In this document: positions 16,334 to 24,543 of the stretch, piece by piece
Layout of the letters: every line of letters starts with the position of its first letter
Numbering within the stretch: the first letter of the stretch is position 1
Origin: Candidatus Hopanoidivorans cymbastelae
Lineage (GTDB): Bacteria; Actinomycetota; Acidimicrobiia; Acidimicrobiales; Hopanoidiivorantaceae
Direction of reading: 5' to 3'
DNA: 34,144 nucleotides
Assembly (NCBI GenBank): GCA_028283145.1
Contig: JAPYNY010000048.1
Coordinates: forward strand, 1-34,144
Translations under genes and position numbers: made by a program
Notes under the pieces: model-generated
The model's database searches: none
What the model was told of the DNA's origin: nothing
What the model saw: only the letters and a program-made list of their open reading frames with translations

Positions 16334-16978
16334 TTAGGTGACTATATCGCCTGTGGAGGTGTACGCGCGACAGCTTCTCTGGTCTGGACTCACGCGAACT
16401 TCTGCAATGTTGGAAGCAAATTCAACTATCGCTTCGCCGGCTGGTGTGGCATCAGGATCTCCAATTGTTAAAGTGCCAAACAGCTCATCAACATCTTCGA
16501 AAAGAAAAATATTACCTGCCGCTATGTCTCCGACAGTGTAGTCAACAGCTTGAGTGGGAGTATTGTTTTCTAGTTTCCTCATAATGCTAATTTCACCTAC
16601 TCCTATGGTACTGTCATCTGCTCCTCCTACTGACCAAACGCAGACTGGTATGCAGCCAATGGTGTCAGATGTGTTGCCACCGTTTTGCCCTTCGTTGCCC
16701 GACGAAGCCAAAAGTGGGTCATAGACTTCAACCCCGTTGCAAAGTGGATTGATGCTGGTGGTCTGTTCTTCCAGGTCGTCTGAGGCGCTGTTGGTGATGG
16801 CTACGATGACCACGCCGGCGGCTACAGCCATGAGCACGAGCACGGCGGTGACGATCAGCGTCTGGAGGGTGATGCCCCGCTCGTCGGCTGTGCGCACTCG
16901 CACCGCAGAGGCCTGGCGGAATGCTATAGCAGTTGCTAAGGCTATTAAACAAGCAGCAACTATGGTTATGGTTAACAT
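16334..16978 (-). CDS. Pilin-like four-cysteine protein, cassette 2 (complete)
   Basis: 214 aa. ATG at 16978 follows AAAAGGAGACAATAAA, a good Shine-Dalgarno sequence. A first hydrophobic stretch (residues 3-20, TITIVAACLIALATAIAF) is followed by VRVRTADERG and a second helix ITLQTLIVTAVLVLMAVAAG. G-ITLQTL resembles a prepilin peptidase site but lacks Glu at position 5. The outer domain has CNGVEVYDPLLAS, TIGCIPVCVWSVGG, EISIMRKLENN, FLFEDVDELFG and IAEVRVSPDQRSCRAY, ending GDIVT. The N-terminal 70 residues are nearly identical to the other three cassettes while the rest is strongly diverged. A surface or pilus-like role is inferred from topology. Confidence 0.78.
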   Translation of the reverse strand: MLTITIVAACLIALATAIAFRQASAVRVRTADERGITLQTLIVTAVLVLMAVAAGVVIVAITNSASDDLEEQTTSINPLCNGVEVYDPLLASSGNEGQNGGNTSDTIGCIPVCVWSVGGADDSTIGVGEISIMRKLENNTPTQAVDYTVGDIAAGNIFLFEDVDELFGTLTIGDPDATPAGEAIVEFASNIAEVRVSPDQRSCRAYTSTGDIVT

Positions 16979-17024
16979 TTTATTGTCTCCTTTTGGGTTT
17001 TGTTTGATGTTAAATTTAGCTTAA

Positions 17025-17428
17025 GCCTAGCAGGTAAGAACTAAGCCTGCGTTTATTTGTTTATTCAATGTTGCTATGTTATATTAGCTTTTTTTCATTT
17101 GCAACATTTAATTGAAAATATTTTTTGGCACCTCCTGAGCCAGCTTCCAGGCGGCTGAATTTCCCACTGATTTGGGGCTAGGAACGCTTGCTGGCTGGGG
17201 GTTGTAGCCCTTCCTCAGATATTCCCCCTAATGCTTCCAGCTACTGGGCGATCTTGGGAACTCTGACTGTCTTGACCGCTGTCTGAGACCGCCTAATCCT
17301 AAGGGCGGGCATATAGCTAAGCCGCAGCTGACCCAAAGAAAAAGCTGCCAGTAGGGGTATTCGCAGAAAGTTCCGGCTAGCAAAGTGAACTTTTCTGTCC
17401 TGTTCTAAAGCCTGGCTCATGCTTGCTA
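17025..17428. other. Intergenic region between cassettes 2 and 3
   Basis: 17060-17130 is AT-rich (TTATATTAGCTTTTTTTC, AATTGAAAATATTTTTT) and probably holds the promoter of the leftward gene at 16978. 17130-17428 shows no gene. The homologous DNA of cassette 3 starts abruptly at 17429, with no visible ribosome-binding site before it. Confidence 0.45.
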
Positions 17429-17471
17429 AATAGCCTTAGCAACTGCTATAGCATTCCGCCAGGCCTCAGCC

Positions 17472-18017
17472 GTGCGAGTGCGCGCAGCCGACGAACGAGG
17501 CATCACCCTTCAGACGCTGATCGTCACCGCCGTGCTCGTACTCATGGCTGTAGCCGCTGGCGTGGTCATCGTGGCCATCACCAACAGCGCATCAGACGAC
17601 CTGGAAGATCAAACAACCAGCATAGATGCCAACTGCGAAGGCGATGAAATTTATGACCCAGTAGCAGCGGCAAACGGAGTAACCCCTATAAGAGCCGGCC
17701 ACAATGGAAGTGCTATAGGCTGTATTCCAGTCTGCTACTGGACAGAAGCTGATGGAGAAAAAGCAGATGATGCTGCTAGTTCGACTATTGGAACGGATGA
17801 AATAGATTTTTTCAGAGACCAACCTGACCCAGTTGAGTCAAGTGGTACGGTGGTGAGTACTGGAGACGGAGGAGATAATCGAGATAGATTTTTGTTCACA
17901 GACACAAAGTCTGTAAGTAAGGATAACGCAGCATTTGAAAGTCCTATAGACCAAGTTCGGGTGAATCCTAATCAAAGAACTTGTAATGCGTATAATTCTC
18001 GTGGAGATATCGTTTAG
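17472..18017 (+). CDS. Pilin-like four-cysteine protein, cassette 3 (5' truncated)
   Basis: 181 aa from GTG at 17472. Homology to the other cassettes begins at 17429 (AATAGCCTTAGCAACTGC), but an in-frame TAA lies directly before it, so the longer N-terminus of cassettes 2 and 4 cannot be made. From the GTG the product begins MRVRAADERG-ITLQTLIV, a short basic leader before one membrane helix. The outer domain is CEGDEIYDPVAAANG, AIGCIPVCYWTEADG, EIDFFRDQ, RFLFTDTKS and IDQVRVNPNQRTCNAY, ending GDIV. No Shine-Dalgarno sequence precedes the GTG. It may be expressed poorly, or serve as a silent donor for the complete copies. Confidence 0.65.
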   Translation: MRVRAADERGITLQTLIVTAVLVLMAVAAGVVIVAITNSASDDLEDQTTSIDANCEGDEIYDPVAAANGVTPIRAGHNGSAIGCIPVCYWTEADGEKADDAASSTIGTDEIDFFRDQPDPVESSGTVVSTGDGGDNRDRFLFTDTKSVSKDNAAFESPIDQVRVNPNQRTCNAYNSRGDIV

Positions 18018-18051
18018 CACTACCTTTGCTTGCTTGTCGAAGCCTGCACAC

Positions 18052-18103
18052 CCAGACTGTTGCGGCATGACTCAGAAAATGAGTTTTAGCTGCAACAGTC
18101 TGG
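18052..18103 (+). terminator. Long nested hairpin after cassette 3
   Basis: CCAGACTGTTGC (18052-18063) pairs perfectly over 12 bases with GCAACAGTCTGG (18092-18103). Inside, ACTCA and TGAGT form a second short stem around GAAAA. It lies about 35 bases after the stop. There is no U-run directly after it, so it may be a structured RNA or protein site rather than a simple terminator. Confidence 0.6.
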
Positions 18104-18163
18104 CTAGAACAGATAGGTCAAGCTGACTCCCTTTCTGGCTTGAGTTAGCCCGACCAAAACACA

Positions 18164-18191
18164 GAGCCTCTTGCCTCGCGGCAGGGGGCTC
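18164..18191 (+). terminator. Family hairpin after cassette 3
   Basis: GAGCCTCTTGCC pairs with GGCAGGGGGCTC (two wobble pairs) around TCGC, followed by ATGCCTTTAAC. It is the same element as at 14011, 16259 and 20741. Confidence 0.7.
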
Positions 18192-18364
18192 ATGCCTTTA
18201 ACCTCAGAACACGTAAGCCTTGTGTTTGACGGTCGCAGATTTCAGAAGAGCTTGGCCAGCCAACCCCGGCGTTATCAGTCAGATAGTCTGGGGTGAGCCA
18301 GGCTGGTTGTTGGAACAAAGGGGGCAGCCTGATCCAGTGCTTGTTTCCGTTTTTTGGTGCTTTT

Positions 18365-19297
18365 TCAGGGGATGCTGTCGTCTAGCAAATCACGGATGAA
18401 ATCTTCGCCAGAAACCACCTGAATTCCGAGATTGCGAGCCTTTTTCACTTTGGTGGTCTCACCATGCCAGCCAGTATCGCCTACTACAAGAAAATCGGTT
18501 TCCTTGGTGATATTTTCTTTCATTTCTCCACCAGCTTGGACTATCAGGCTTTGCACTTTTCTGCGGACGAACTTCAAAGCCCCGGTGATAACGATTTTCT
18601 TTCCTGCCAGGCAATCAGCATCAAAGCTTTCCACGATGTCCCGCCATTCATCATCGTTGTTTTCCCGCTCCAGTTGCCTTAGGTATGCTTGGCGTGCTTT
18701 AGGAAGCAGGGAGCATCTTTCGGGGTGCTTGAGGAAAAGCTGTGATGTTGCGATTACATCCGCTTCGGCCCTGTGATATACGGAAGATGCTATGCCAAAC
18801 TCGGAGCAGGCCTCTTCCAAGGTTTTCCGGCTGATTTGTCTGGTGTCCAAATACGCTTCCCAAGGCGGCGGGGTTGTGCGCAGTACGACCTCGTTGCTTT
18901 CACCGTCTTCGCCCCGCTCAACCGAAGCAGGTTCTCCTATCTTCCCGAAGCCGAAAGAAGCTCCCAGCATCCGCAAGTCAAACGACACGTAATGCCCGAC
19001 TATCCGAGCGTTTTCCAGCTTTTCCAGGATTTCTGCTGAGATGTCAGCAAAACTGGGAGCGTTCGCTACCATGTCGTCTGTGATGTGGTGGATGTAAGAG
19101 TTGGTTATCCGCCGGTTGGGTTTCACCAAAGAACTCCATAGCTCCACAGGACTCCCGTCCAAATCCAAAGTCTGAATAGCTACCTCAATGACGTCATCGT
19201 ACAAAGAACTAAAGCCTGTGGTCTCTGTATCCAATACAGCGAACCTGTCATGGTCGCCTGCTAGTTGGCGAAGGACATGGGTGCTCGTTGTTGCCAT
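18365..19297 (-). CDS. DEDDh 3'-5' exonuclease with BRCT domain, copy 1
   Basis: 310 aa. The exonuclease domain (about 15-195) has the four DEDDh sites: FAVLDTETTGF (D23, E25), GHYVSFDLRML (D107) and YHRAEAD (H175, D180). A BRCT domain fills 228-308 (LAGKKIVITGALKF, then TDFLVVGDTG and VVSGEDFIRDLL). The layout resembles DnaQ-like DNA polymerase III epsilon family proteins fused to a BRCT, thought to trim DNA ends in repair; the exact substrate is unknown. ATG at 19297 follows GAAGGAG. A paralogue lies at 29796-30722 on the opposite strand in the IS-rich island. The region between (about 120-150) differs most. Confidence 0.88.
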   Translation of the reverse strand: MATTSTHVLRQLAGDHDRFAVLDTETTGFSSLYDDVIEVAIQTLDLDGSPVELWSSLVKPNRRITNSYIHHITDDMVANAPSFADISAEILEKLENARIVGHYVSFDLRMLGASFGFGKIGEPASVERGEDGESNEVVLRTTPPPWEAYLDTRQISRKTLEEACSEFGIASSVYHRAEADVIATSQLFLKHPERCSLLPKARQAYLRQLERENNDDEWRDIVESFDADCLAGKKIVITGALKFVRRKVQSLIVQAGGEMKENITKETDFLVVGDTGWHGETTKVKKARNLGIQVVSGEDFIRDLLDDSIP

Positions 19298-19455
19298 TTG
19301 CTTCTCCTTCTCATCTGCTTGCGTGAAACGCGTGAATGCAGCTTATCGCTTAGCTCAGCACATCGGAAACAGACCTGAAAGGGACTTCGCCGCAACCACA
19401 AACACTGGGTAGCTGCCAAAGGAAAACACCACCAATCAGAACTGCCACCATCTCA
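19298..19455. other. Spacer upstream of exonuclease gene
   Basis: It holds the ribosome-binding site and presumably the promoter of the exonuclease gene at 19297. I see no gene. Confidence 0.3.
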
Positions 19456-19628
19456 CTAGCGCAGCCCACCGGCCTGTTTGCTGACACCCCCCTTCCATAA
19501 GACCTTTATGTGCCTGACATCCTTACCCCCACTCAAAAACCGCCGCCAAGCCAGAACCGCAAGTAGGGCATGCTATCCTCTCTTTTGCATACACATGCCA
19601 AGTTTTTCTACACTTTGCTCTAGCCTGA
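19456..19628 (-). repeat. Flank shared with 14486-14648, copy 2, with IS1595 tip
   Basis: The sequence GCAGCCCACCGGCCTG...CCTTTATGTGCCTGACAT repeats the downstream flank of the first YaaA-like gene. Its leftmost 50 bases are the start of an IS1595-family element, truncated here by unrelated DNA. Confidence 0.78.
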
Positions 19629-20399
19629 TTAATTGGCCAGTCCTTTGAAAAAGCGTTGAGGGTCTTCGGCCAATGCCTTGGCGCATGAGTAATGCCAGTT
19701 GGCTTTTACGCGTGTTTCAAACTCGCATAGCTCATAATTTTGATCTTCGGGTACATGCTTAGATACGTGACAGACAATGCGACGAGCTTGAACTTTATCT
19801 GTCAGTTCACAGAACCAAGACAAATAATTTAGGCCAGCCAACAAAACAACAGGCCCCTCAACGTCATCGGGAAGCATGTTTATGTCTTTAGTGTGGTCCA
19901 TTTCTTTCTTTTTCACTATTTCATGGGGTCTCGCTCCATGGCTGGAGGCGAAAGCCATTCTGCAGACAGGAATCATGAAATCCGACCTGACCAAGCCCAT
20001 GCCCAGAGACAGAACATAAAAGTTCTTTGGGCCGAAAGCATCGGCCAGCAATGAGTAGGGCTTTGGTGTGTACAACTCACCGGCAGGAAGCAATTTGGAA
20101 TGGTCATTATAGTCCGAAGCAAGATTGCATGCTTGATCTGATGGGTCAGACAACTGAGCCTTCAGCAGTTCCTTGGCATCGCTGATACTAGGATTGTGCT
20201 TCAGATTGTAGATAATCACCTCTTCGCGCCAAGTTCTATCGGTACCAGGAACGTTGTCGTCGGGGTGGGCATAATGGAAGTCAGAGTTAGAAGGCACTTC
20301 ATTTGGGCGGGCAACGAACTTCACCTTTTGCCCTTGTGGTGTTAGCATTTCTCCCGACTCGGTTGACATTCTTTTTGCGCACTGCATGACCACAATCAT
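19629..20399 (-). CDS. YaaA/DUF6884-like protein, copy 2
   Basis: 256 aa. I chose ATG at 20399, preceded by AAAGGAGGG and matching the start of copy 1; the frame opens 15 codons earlier without support. It is clearly a paralogue of 14650-15417: MIVVMQCAKRM at the start, HPDDNVPGTDRTWREEVIIY, LYTPKPYSLLADAFGPKNFY, VLSLGMGLVRSDFMIPVCRM and the Cys/His-rich end SWFCELTDKVQARRIVCHVS. Differences cluster at about residues 12-16, 30-37 and 145-155. Both copies are intact frames, which argues that both have been kept by selection. It is flanked by IS1595 debris at 20463 and 19456. Function is unknown. Confidence 0.65.
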   Translation of the reverse strand: MIVVMQCAKRMSTESGEMLTPQGQKVKFVARPNEVPSNSDFHYAHPDDNVPGTDRTWREEVIIYNLKHNPSISDAKELLKAQLSDPSDQACNLASDYNDHSKLLPAGELYTPKPYSLLADAFGPKNFYVLSLGMGLVRSDFMIPVCRMAFASSHGARPHEIVKKKEMDHTKDINMLPDDVEGPVVLLAGLNYLSWFCELTDKVQARRIVCHVSKHVPEDQNYELCEFETRVKANWHYSCAKALAEDPQRFFKGLAN

Positions 20400-20462
20400 T
20401 TCAAACCCTCCTTTGGTTTCATATTCGTTTGGCAAGCGTTTCAAGAATATAATAACCGGGTG

Positions 20463-20720
20463 TCATATGCTTAGCCTATGTGCCACAAGTCCCGAAGCTC
20501 TGATCGACGCCACCTTGTGCCCTAGGCTAAAGTGTCCGAACTGCCCAAGCTCAACACTCACCGCCCGGCCCACCGGCTGCTCGGCTTTGCGGGTTGTTCT
20601 TGAGTCTGACTTGTCTGCGCTCCAAGCGGGGCAGACACCACGCCGATTTCTGCTAGACACCCTCTTGAGGTTGGCCGCCATCAAATAAGTGGCTACTACC
20701 CATAAGCGTCCATCCACTCC
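20463..20720 (-). mobile_element. IS1595-family remnant upstream of YaaA-like copy 2
   Basis: Minus-strand reading gives LWVVATYLMAANLKRVSSRN near 20700-20640, the helix-turn-helix region of the transposase. The remainder is decayed and shares scattered words with 15459-15800. It sits in the same position relative to the YaaA-like gene as the remnant at 15459-15900. Confidence 0.72.
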
Positions 20721-20740
20721 CCCGGCACCAAGAAAGAAGT

Positions 20741-20772
20741 ATGAGCCCCCTGCCTCACAGCAAGGAGCTCAT
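20741..20772 (-). terminator. Hairpin terminator after cassette 4
   Basis: ATGAGCCCCCTGC pairs with GCAAGGAGCTCAT with two imperfect pairs. On the minus strand ACTTCTTTCTTG follows, T-rich. It lies about 43 bases after the stop at 20815. Confidence 0.82.
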
Positions 20773-20814
20773 TTACTACGGCCGGGCTAACTCAAGCTCT
20801 GCTTGACGGTCGAC

Positions 20815-21477
20815 CTAGGTTACTACGTCACCTGTAGAGCTATAGGCGAGGCAAGTTCTCTGGTTAGGACTGACTTTAACTTCAGCGATTCCGCTAGCAA
20901 ATTGCATATTGGTAGTATCAGTAAGAGTATCACCATCAAACCTAAAAAGTTCGGTAGGAGTCTTGAAGAAGTGCTCTTCATCACCTTCTAAATCAGCTAT
21001 TGCTGCTGCGAATCCATCCGTTGTCCCGTCCTCAAGTGTTGATTTTGAACGCGCAAAACTGAGTTCACCCGCATGAATAGTTGTATCATCATCTGCTGCT
21101 GCTGTCCATACACAGACCGGCACGCAACCAATCGTGGCTGATTTAGCTTCTGGAACGTTGGCGATAGTGCCGCTAGGACCGTTGCGACCAGGAATATTGC
21201 TAGATGCCACGATTGAGTCAAAGACTTCTACTCCGTTGCAACGTGCTTCGATGCTGGTCGTCTGATCTTCCAAGTCGTCTGAAGCGCTGTTGGTGATGGC
21301 CACGATGACCACGCCAGCAGCTACAGCCATGAGCACGAGCACGGCGGTAACGATCAGCGTCTGGAGGGTGATGCCCCGCTCGTCGGCTGCGCGCACCCGC
21401 ACCGCAGATGGCTGGCGGAATGCTATAGCAGTTGCTAAGGCTATTAAACAAGCAACAGCAAGGCTTAGGTTTAGCAT
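20815..21477 (-). CDS. Pilin-like four-cysteine protein, cassette 4 (complete)
   Basis: 220 aa from ATG at 21477, preceded by CTAAGGAGACAACACAAA. A longer frame to 21528 exists, but this start matches cassette 2 (MLTITIVAACL there, MLNLSLAVACL here). The N-terminal 70 residues are almost identical to the other cassettes, including the G-ITLQTLIVTAVLVLMAV helix. The outer domain differs: CNGVEVFDSIVASSN, an insertion of about 8 residues (TIANVPEA), TIGCVPVCVWTAAADD, ELSFARSKSTLED, FFKTPTELFRF and IAEVKVSPNQRTCLAY, ending GDVVT. It has its own promoter region, Shine-Dalgarno sequence and terminator, so it is a complete unit. Confidence 0.78.
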   Translation of the reverse strand: MLNLSLAVACLIALATAIAFRQPSAVRVRAADERGITLQTLIVTAVLVLMAVAAGVVIVAITNSASDDLEDQTTSIEARCNGVEVFDSIVASSNIPGRNGPSGTIANVPEAKSATIGCVPVCVWTAAADDDTTIHAGELSFARSKSTLEDGTTDGFAAAIADLEGDEEHFFKTPTELFRFDGDTLTDTTNMQFASGIAEVKVSPNQRTCLAYSSTGDVVT

Positions 21478-21599
21478 TTTGTGTTGTCTCCTTAGTTGTG
21501 TGAAGCAGCTGCATCCTGCAACGAGCAAAAATTTGGGGAATTACATATATGACTTACCGGTTTTGGTTTTTTTGGAATGTTGTAGGAGTTTCGCTGGGG

Positions 21600-22065
21600 T
21601 TATTGCTATAATGGTTTTATGGCCAAAAGAAACTGGAGTATAAGCAAGCAGGCTAGCAGGGCTGCACACCGTGAAAGTATCAGTGTTTTGGAGTTGTTCC
21701 CTGACCACAAGACTGCTGAGCATGTGGTTTATCCAGATACGCTAACGGGACGGGGTGCGCTGATCCGATTGCGACAGTAACCGGGTATCGGTGTCTTCAC
21801 ATTGGCAGGTGTGGTGGCGTTGGTAATGCCAGAGGTTCTTTTCCGTAAAAATGTCAATGTCATGCAATCATCCAGAATCTACGTGCGCAAGTGGCTGGTT
21901 GCTATTTGTCTGAGGGCGACCAACCTCCAAAAGGCATCCAATAGGAAACTGACAAGGGATCTGGTTATTACCCAGAAATCTACTTGGTATATGAACCACT
22001 GGCTCCGTAAAGCTTTTGAAGAGGAAGTTTTGGGTAGAGAGCGACACCCAAACACTGAACTCTGT
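21600..22065 (+). mobile_element. IS1595-family transposase remnant A
   Basis: From 21611 one reads MAKRNWSISKQASRAAHRES and ISVLELFPDHKTAEHVVYPD, the N-terminus of an IS1595-type transposase. The zinc-binding part is broken by a stop. SSRIYVRKWLVAICLRATNL and DLVITQKSTWYMNHWLRKAF (about 21870-22020) are the helix-turn-helix region. The catalytic domain is missing, and the element ends just before the ApeA-like gene. Confidence 0.78.
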
Positions 22066-22132
22066 GTAACGGCTAAGCTAATTTGAGCAGGATACAGCAA
22101 CACACAACTATAATATATAAAGGAGAAACATA

Positions 22133-23476
22133 ATGGAATCATTTGATACCTATGGATATTTTTGGATCGATGTTCAACCAAATGAAGAACTTACAGAAGA
22201 CTTGCTCGTTCCGGGTGAGTTGCATTTTGATGATAAACACGGGTGCAAGTTAGAAGTAATAGGCGATTTTTCTGGCAAACTTTCGCCTGAGTGCACTATA
22301 CTTGGAATATGCGAGGGTATAGGCGAAATATCCTTATATAAATGTTCTTTATACCCACAACTAAATTTGACTAGAGTTGGAGAAGGATTTGCTAATTTGA
22401 CAAAGTCGGTATTTAGTTGTGAAATTGCTTGTGTAGGTATACATAAAGCTGCATTAAATGATGTAAAATTGAAAAGCATAAGGCTTGCAATGCACAATTT
22501 AGAACGTTGGCTGGGCAGCGAATTCAAAGGTTTAACAGAACTTGGAGAACACAGTTTTAACTATAAGAAACCGGAAGACCAATCAGCAAGCATGTCAAAT
22601 ATAGATGCTACTATTGTTATAAGTCATGATGCCAAAAGCGCAAGTAGCCGTATAGCATCTACTGCCAGTATCTCCCTGTATTCTACAATTCAAATGAAAT
22701 TTAACGAGCCAATAGAATTACGAGATGCAATATCATGGGAAAGGCGATTTCAAACACTAGTTGCTTTAGGTATCAATAACGCTACATGCGTCAAAAATCT
22801 TTGGGGCAAGACAACAGACGGCAAAGGCGTTGCCTTATATTATGCTGCTGCTAAACATCGAATTGCACCAAACTATGAAATGACATTTATTTCAGGATTT
22901 TTTAATTTTGAAGATATAGGCGGTGTGAGTGGTATGGCGCAAATTTTATCTGAAGACATACTTGATTCTTTAGCAGAAGCAATGCTGCCTCTTTTCATAT
23001 GCAACATGCCAAGCGAATACAGTTTATTTTCTGTGTATAAAGCTGCAGCCACATTAGCAGCGAAAATAGATAATAAATTTCTTCGAAAAGAAAAACTAGA
23101 AAGCAAATTGGGTAAGAGCATGGCTCCGTATTCTTATAATGAGCATATCTATCATATAATTGAACCTTTTGAAGAACAAATCATTAAAGTATTTTTCAAA
23201 AAAGAAAAGCATCTAGTTGATTGGGTTAATAATATGAAAGATCTAAGAGATAAACTATTAGCTCATACTTCAGTTCACAAAAAAATTGAAGAGCCTTTAG
23301 GCATAATTTTATTTGAATACAGAATAATTTTGCTTTTGCTTATATCTATGTACATAATTAACACAGCAACTACTGAACCACGATATAAAAGTATTACAGG
23401 GAACAATTCTATTCGGAATATAAATATAGAGAAAACAAATGCTAAGGCAAAAAAACTAATAGAGCAAATAAAGTAG
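22133..23476 (+). CDS. ApeA-like HEPN-domain protein, probable anti-phage defence
   Basis: 447 aa. ATG follows AAAGGAGAAACATA. Residues 9-75 (YFWIDVQPNEEL, LVPGELHFDD, LEVIGDF, TILGICEGIGEISLYKCSLY) match the pattern of the ApeA N-terminal domain, in which a W..P...PG.L segment leads to an I-x-G.....G..TL..C strand. The C-terminus has the HEPN ribonuclease motif R-x(4-6)-H as RDKLLAH (R372, H378) within a helical domain. ApeA proteins act alone as abortive-infection systems by RNA cleavage. This is family resemblance, not a database match. The gene is strikingly AT-rich against all neighbours, a sign of recent transfer. It sits between IS1595 remnants A and B. Confidence 0.7.
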   Translation: MESFDTYGYFWIDVQPNEELTEDLLVPGELHFDDKHGCKLEVIGDFSGKLSPECTILGICEGIGEISLYKCSLYPQLNLTRVGEGFANLTKSVFSCEIACVGIHKAALNDVKLKSIRLAMHNLERWLGSEFKGLTELGEHSFNYKKPEDQSASMSNIDATIVISHDAKSASSRIASTASISLYSTIQMKFNEPIELRDAISWERRFQTLVALGINNATCVKNLWGKTTDGKGVALYYAAAKHRIAPNYEMTFISGFFNFEDIGGVSGMAQILSEDILDSLAEAMLPLFICNMPSEYSLFSVYKAAATLAAKIDNKFLRKEKLESKLGKSMAPYSYNEHIYHIIEPFEEQIIKVFFKKEKHLVDWVNNMKDLRDKLLAHTSVHKKIEEPLGIILFEYRIILLLLISMYIINTATTEPRYKSITGNNSIRNINIEKTNAKAKKLIEQIK

Positions 23477-23569
23477 AGAATACTCTGCCCTTGTTGAGTA
23501 AACTAGCATTGCTGCTTTATTCAGATTCAAGTTATGGCAACAAAACGCCTAGTGAAGCAAAGCTGTCGC
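23477..23569. other. Spacer between ApeA-like gene and IS remnant B
   Basis: Short, returning to higher GC; no gene or clear hairpin seen. Confidence 0.3.
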
Positions 23570-24470
23570 CAGATGGGGTAAAGTCAGACCCATAATGGTT
23601 TTGCGGTCAAACGGAAGTGGATTGTAAACAGGTAGGCCTGCCGGGCTGCACACTGTGGAGGCGTCAGTATCTTGGAGTTATTTCCGGATGAAAACACATC
23701 TGAGGAGTGGCTGGTCCAAGTGCGCTGGCCAGACGGTGTGTGTTGCTGCAACAATAGGGTGTCAGTACCATCTCATCGAAAGAATGCGGTTCCGTAAGCA
23801 CCGTGGGTTCTTCTCCATCCAAGTAAACACAATCATGCAATACTCCAAGATAGGCATCTGCAGATGGCTGGTGACCATATATCTGATGGCACATCTGACG
23901 GTGACCAACCTTAAGGAGGTTTCCTGCTTGAAGCTAATCCGTGATCTAGGAATCACCCAAAAGTTGGCGTGGCATATGAACCACTGTCTGTGCAAAGCTT
24001 TCAAACAGGAAGACCCTGAACTGCTGGGAGGGATCGTGGAAGTGGACGAGACCTAAATAGGCGGCAAACGTGGAACAAGCACGAATAGAGAAAACAGCGG
24101 TTGGGCTTTGGGCATGCTGGCAAGACAGCCATAGTCGGAGCCGTCAAAAGAGACGGCAACACCACATGAGACCTTTCCTGCAGTCACCAAAGAAGATCTG
24201 GCTAGGTTCTCGGCCTGCAACATCCGGCCAGAAACGCAAGTGTTCACGGACGAGCACCGTTCCTACACAGTGCTAGCTGAGCAATGCGAGCATGCCTGTG
24301 GAATCGTAAAGCGCAGGCGAATACGTCCGTCCGAGGCATGGTGCACACCAAAAACGCCAAGTCGTTTTGGGTTGTTTGACATCTGTCCCAGCAACTCATG
24401 GGCAAACGACTCACCTACAGCCAACTAACCGCCTAACCCCCAAAACACACACCAAGAAAATCCGCCACAA
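23570..24470 (+). mobile_element. IS1595-family transposase remnant B (near full length)
   Basis: It begins with GTCAGACCCATAATGGTTTT, similar to the left ends at 28780 and 33215. Translation in shifting frames gives WSKCAGQTVC (zinc region), SKIGICRWLVTIYLMAHL, ITQKLAWHMNHCLCKAFKQE, then GGIVEVDET-stop-IGGK, where TAA replaces the usual Tyr codon right after the first catalytic Asp motif. FTDEHRSYTVLAEQCEHA lies further on. Stops and frameshifts make it inactive. Confidence 0.85.
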
Positions 24471-24543
24471 AAAACAACCGCCAAATATAGATCACTAAAA
24501 TACATAAATCCAAAATCAATCACACATATCGGAGGCAAATAAT

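Noticed and set aside
14011..20772. Hairpins as integron attC sites
   Set aside because: They have terminator T-runs, no R/L box layout was recognised, cassettes lie in both orientations and no integrase is in view.
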